From Chara braunii (Eukaryota; Streptophyta; Charophyceae; Charales; Characeae), in NCBI GenBank assembly GCA_003427395.1, contig BFEA01000643.1, forward strand, positions 571,035 through 606,461: a stretch of DNA of 35,427 nt, given 5' to 3'. Below the pieces are notes generated by a model that was not told the DNA's origin, did not search any database, and saw nothing but the letters and a program-made list of their open reading frames with translations. Both the position numbers and the translations under genes were made by a program. This document shows, piece by piece, positions 32,170 to 35,427 of the stretch. Positions within the stretch are counted from its first letter, which is position 1; every line of letters begins with the position of its first letter.

Positions 32170-33560
32170 TCATAGTCACAGATTCACAGTGAGACACAGG
32201 TCACACAACCACTGTGACATACATAAAGATGCCCGGTACACCGTAACACACAGCCAGACGGTGTGACCCAGGCAGATACGTGACACACAGCTAGGCGGTG
32301 TGACTGAGGCAGATACGTGACACACACACAAGTGTTGTGACACACACAAACGGCCGCGTGTACACGAACCGACACGCACGCAGTGAGACGTACGCACGGT
32401 CATGATAAGACTATGGCAGTCGGCTAAGTCTCACACGTTTCTGCACATTCACTCACAGTGTGCACAGTCATACACGGGGAATACACAGACAAACAGTGGT
32501 ACACAGCAACCCACAAGCGGAACAGACCCAGACACTTTGTCACACGCAGTGACAGTGGGACAGACACAGTCACTGTGACATACGCAGTCACATTAGAATA
32601 GACCCAGATACTGTGACATACACAGTCACAGTGGGACAGACACAAACCGTGACACACATGAGCATGCACCGTGACACACAGACACGGTAACGCACGCACA
32701 AAGAGAGACATACAGCGTACGGTGACACGCACATACACTATGACACAGTGATACACGTTGTGACGCGCAAAGTTGCGCCATGGCCTACAGATGCACAGTG
32801 ACGCTGTTACATACACCGCGTCACACACAGTGTGCACAATTATACACGATGGTGCACGGTCATATGCACGGTCACGCAGAGTCACAAACATGCCCACCCG
32901 TTGTAACACAGACACATACACTGCACTACATCTACGACTGTGACTACACTCTTCGTCCACGCCCATTGCAACTACGGGCATCTACAGACAGCCTTGCACA
33001 AGATGCTGTAGCATCATTCCCGCATGGCTCATGCAGCAACCAATGAATAGGTGAACGCTGCCTTTTGATTTATACTTTTGAAGCTCGTTGGTCTGCCCTG
33101 CTCCATCGGCCGTGGTGTTCACAGTCCCTCGTGGTACTCGCTGGACTGGACGGGGACAGACGTACACAGACTGCGACAAACATACAGGCTGTCTGAAAAC
33201 AGACCGGATGACCGAGGAAAGAAGGACAAGGCGGGCAAATGAACGTGACACACACACCATCACAAACATACGGGCACTATGATACGCAGATACGTTGCGG
33301 CAGAGGCGAGGTCGCGTGACATGTACGCAGGCACAGTGGAATACGTGCATACACTATGACACGCACGCAGGTACGCGGTCACACTATGACCCACGCACAG
33401 TCACAGTCCCATAGTCACACGGTGACAGTGCACAGTAACACGAGCACACAGTGACAGTGGCAACAGACATACGTCGTGCAGAGGAAACAGGTGACATGTT
33501 CACAATCGCACGGTGACAGTCACACGGCGACACACAGGAGAGAAGCATATGCAAAAAGAG
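32170..33560. repeat. Degenerate GTGAC/CACAGT minisatellite
   Basis: Some 1.4 kb is built from variants of CACAGTGACA, GTGACACAC and GTCACAGTGGGACAGACAC, with spacing of roughly 30-40 bases and no fixed unit. Part of it, about 32930-33240, is less repetitive. Frames across it, such as the 185-codon minus frame, are repeat-derived. A purine-rich run follows at 33555-33605. Confidence 0.7.
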
Positions 33561-33589
33561 AGAGAGAGACAGAGTGTGAGAGAATCAGA

Positions 33590-33945
33590 GAAAGGGGAAG
33601 AGAGCATACCGGGTATACACTCGCAGCCGCATTGGCAGTGGCGTCATTGGCCTTCACGGTCAAAGAGAGCCTGTTGCATGAACGCGGCAGTGGAAGAAAG
33701 GCATGATATACTTATCGACTGCAGCGAGGGAAAGACTCCCATTGTCAACTCGATGAAGTATTTGGATTTCGATCGATGTAACATAAGTGCATTACTACTC
33801 TCCTGTCAGAGTGGGACATCCTGGTTTTTCAAGGGGATCTCACCGTCTGCAGACTGTCCTTCCGTTTTCACCATTGCCCTACGTCATTATTATTATTTTC
33901 TTATTATTTTGGATATTATTATTATTATTATTATTATTATTATCC
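33590..33945 (+). repeat. Repeat module copy D, weak
   Basis: A GA-rich block, GAGCATACCGGG at 33603, CCGCATTGGCAGTGGCG, GTCTGCAGACTG at about 33850 and a terminal (ATT)n (33885-33945) follow the order of the other modules, but most of the intervening sequence has diverged. 33946-34283 holds no gene that I can support. Confidence 0.45.
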
Positions 33946-34283
33946 CATGTCGTTATTGTGATTAGGCATCAAAACAGGGCAGAGATGAAGAGGGAGCACG
34001 GGGCATTGGAAGGGGAGGTGACGCTATCCTTTTGCAATAAGTGCCCACCTCCTTCACCCTTCTCCATGCTTAACTTGTGTGGTCCTCTCAAGTACCTGCC
34101 TTCTCAACTTTATTGATTGGGGTCTGATCCCCGTTGAGTTAACCCTGACCTCAGCTAACCCTAAGAGCCAGCAATCGATTGCATGAGTTGTATATGACCA
34201 ATGACAGGGCGATTGCGGGAGCTCTGCCAGAGTTCAGGCGGAACTTTGGAGGCAGGGAACAGTGAGGTATGTGTGCCTCAACA

Positions 34284-34310
34284 TAAACCCTAAACCCTAA
34301 ACCCTAAACC
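34284..34310. repeat. Interstitial plant-type telomere repeat
   Basis: Three full TAAACCC units plus TAAACC, equal to the plant telomere repeat TTTAGGG on the other strand. It is short, internal and not at a contig end. 34311-34842 has no supportable gene; several GACTAACCC/CTAACCCTGA words may be further degenerate relics. Confidence 0.85.
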
Positions 34311-34842
34311 TATAACCTCAGAGGACTGCCAATGACAATACTGAAGGAGTGAATACTTAAAGTCAGGGATCCTTTAGGGCTGAACCCGGGGACAGGCAGG
34401 CAAACAATAATGCTTGGGTTAGGGAAGGGAAGTATGATTTGTCTGGGGTGTGTCTAACTAATGTTGGTAAACACAGCGAGAACAAGAAGTGTTTAATTGA
34501 TTGTCTCACTACGTGAATGTTTCTTTTGAGATGTGGTGGACAGGGAGAGGGGTGTACTTCTGACAGTATTCCTCGTGAGATAAAGGGTTGGGGATCGTGA
34601 GATTGCTGTCAAACTTGTAAGTGACAAAGCCTTCTGATTTGATGAATTGCCTCAACCGACCTTAGCCCGATGACTAACCCTGATCTATGTACAAAGGGGA
34701 TTCAGACTAACTCAGCTTATGATCTGCTGGGTGGATTTAGGATATAAGGTGCAAGTCCCGTGTGACCCACCTGCGTGATCCTAAAGGCTTCCGGATGGTT
34801 CAAGGCTGGGACTGGGCGTCAATCTATATCTATATGTATACT

Positions 34843-35427
34843 AGGCGATCGAGAGGAGCGAGACTCTATGAAGCCTGCCTCATCGCCATATCTATATATA
34901 TATACTAGGCGATCGAGAGGAGCGAGGCTCTATGAAGCCTGCCTCATCGCCGTATCTATATATGTATATTAGGCGATAGAGAGGGGCGAGGCTCTATAAA
35001 GCCTGCCTCATCACCATATATCTATCTATATCTATATATATACTAGGCGATAAGAGGAGCGAGGCTCTAAGAAGCCTGCCTTATCACCATATTAACAATA
35101 TGTACTAGGTAATAAGAGGAGCGAGGCTCTAAGAAACCTGCCTTACCACCGTAATATTATATACTAGGCGATAAAAAGAGCGAGGCTCTAAGAAGTCTGC
35201 CTTATTGCCATATTGACAATATATATTAGGTGGTAAGAGGAGCGAGGCTCTGAGAGGCCTACGTTACCACTGTAATACTATATATTAGGCGATAAGAGGA
35301 GCGAGGCTCTAAGAAGCCTGCCTTATCGCCATATTAACAATATATACTAGGTGGTAAGAGGAGCGAGGCTCTAAGAAGCCTGCCTTACCACCGTAATACA
35401 ATATACTAGGTGGTAAGAGGAGCGAGG
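34843..35427. repeat. Hairpin satellite, 59-74-bp monomers, paired arms
   Basis: Ten monomers begin at 34843, 34907, 34971, 35045, 35107, 35166, 35228, 35287, 35349 and 35408; the last is cut by the window end. Early spacings are 64, 64 and 74 bp. Later ones alternate 62 and 59 bp, a 121-bp dimeric higher-order unit. Each monomer carries an outer inverted repeat, such as GGCGATAAG/CTTATCGCC (monomer at 35287), and an inner one, AGGCT/AGCCT, around a 6-base loop. The alternate type has GGTGGTAAG/CTTACCACC (monomer at 35349): both arms changed together at two positions. Linkers are TA-rich (ATATTAACAATAT). No coding frame is likely. Confidence 0.9.

Noticed and set aside
32424-32981. 185-codon minus ORF rich in Cys, Val and His
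   Set aside because: It is the GTGAC minisatellite in translation, with no stable domain.
34843-35427. CRISPR array
   Set aside because: There are no unique spacers; whole monomers, including linkers, are repeated, and the context is eukaryotic.

Overview
The window looks like repeat-dominated nuclear DNA from a plant-lineage eukaryote. The signs are plant-type telomere-like repeats (TAAACCC, 34284-34310), a chromodomain-bearing Ty3/Gypsy element whose primer-binding site resembles that of plant elements primed by initiator-Met tRNA, long trinucleotide and AAAT microsatellites, and assembly gaps. A large-genome streptophyte (charophyte) alga would fit, but this is inference; no host gene, rRNA or intact tRNA gene pins it down. 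I see no bacterial-type operon, CRISPR array or prophage.

Layout. 1-1980: about 24 copies of an 81-bp satellite. 2950-8760: remains of what may be one non-LTR retroelement on the + strand. It has a first ORF of unknown family (2953-5294, one frameshift), repeated non-coding DNA (5400-6170), a Penelope-like-clade reverse transcriptase (6495-8572, one frameshift and two in-frame stops), then two strong stem-loops and a CA tail. 10076-10123: a hammerhead ribozyme relic with every helix in register but one essential core base changed. 10891-19757: a complete but dead Ty3/Gypsy chromovirus, with about 1.05-kb LTRs flanking gag (coiled coil, capsid, zinc knuckle) and pol (protease, RT, RNase H, integrase, chromodomain). 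20112-23520: a 1.63-kb tandem duplication. 23093-24740 (minus): a decayed coding region of unknown family whose 3' end lies inside the duplication. 23971-24120: a 150-N gap with identical 54-bp flanks. 26.4-34.2 kb: microsatellites, purine-rich blocks, diverged copies of a repeated module, a structured segment (29.05-29.24 kb) and a GTGAC-rich minisatellite. 34843-end: a satellite whose monomers each encode a nested hairpin, with paired changes in both arms.

Nothing here appears to be a working host gene. All coding sequence is transposon-derived or unassigned, and broken. Nearly all in-frame stops lie one C-to-T or G-to-A step from Gln, Arg or Trp codons, as expected if these elements decayed by deamination of methylated cytosine. 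The most interesting items are the hammerhead relic, the hairpin satellite with covarying arms, and the RT element with its unrecognised first ORF.
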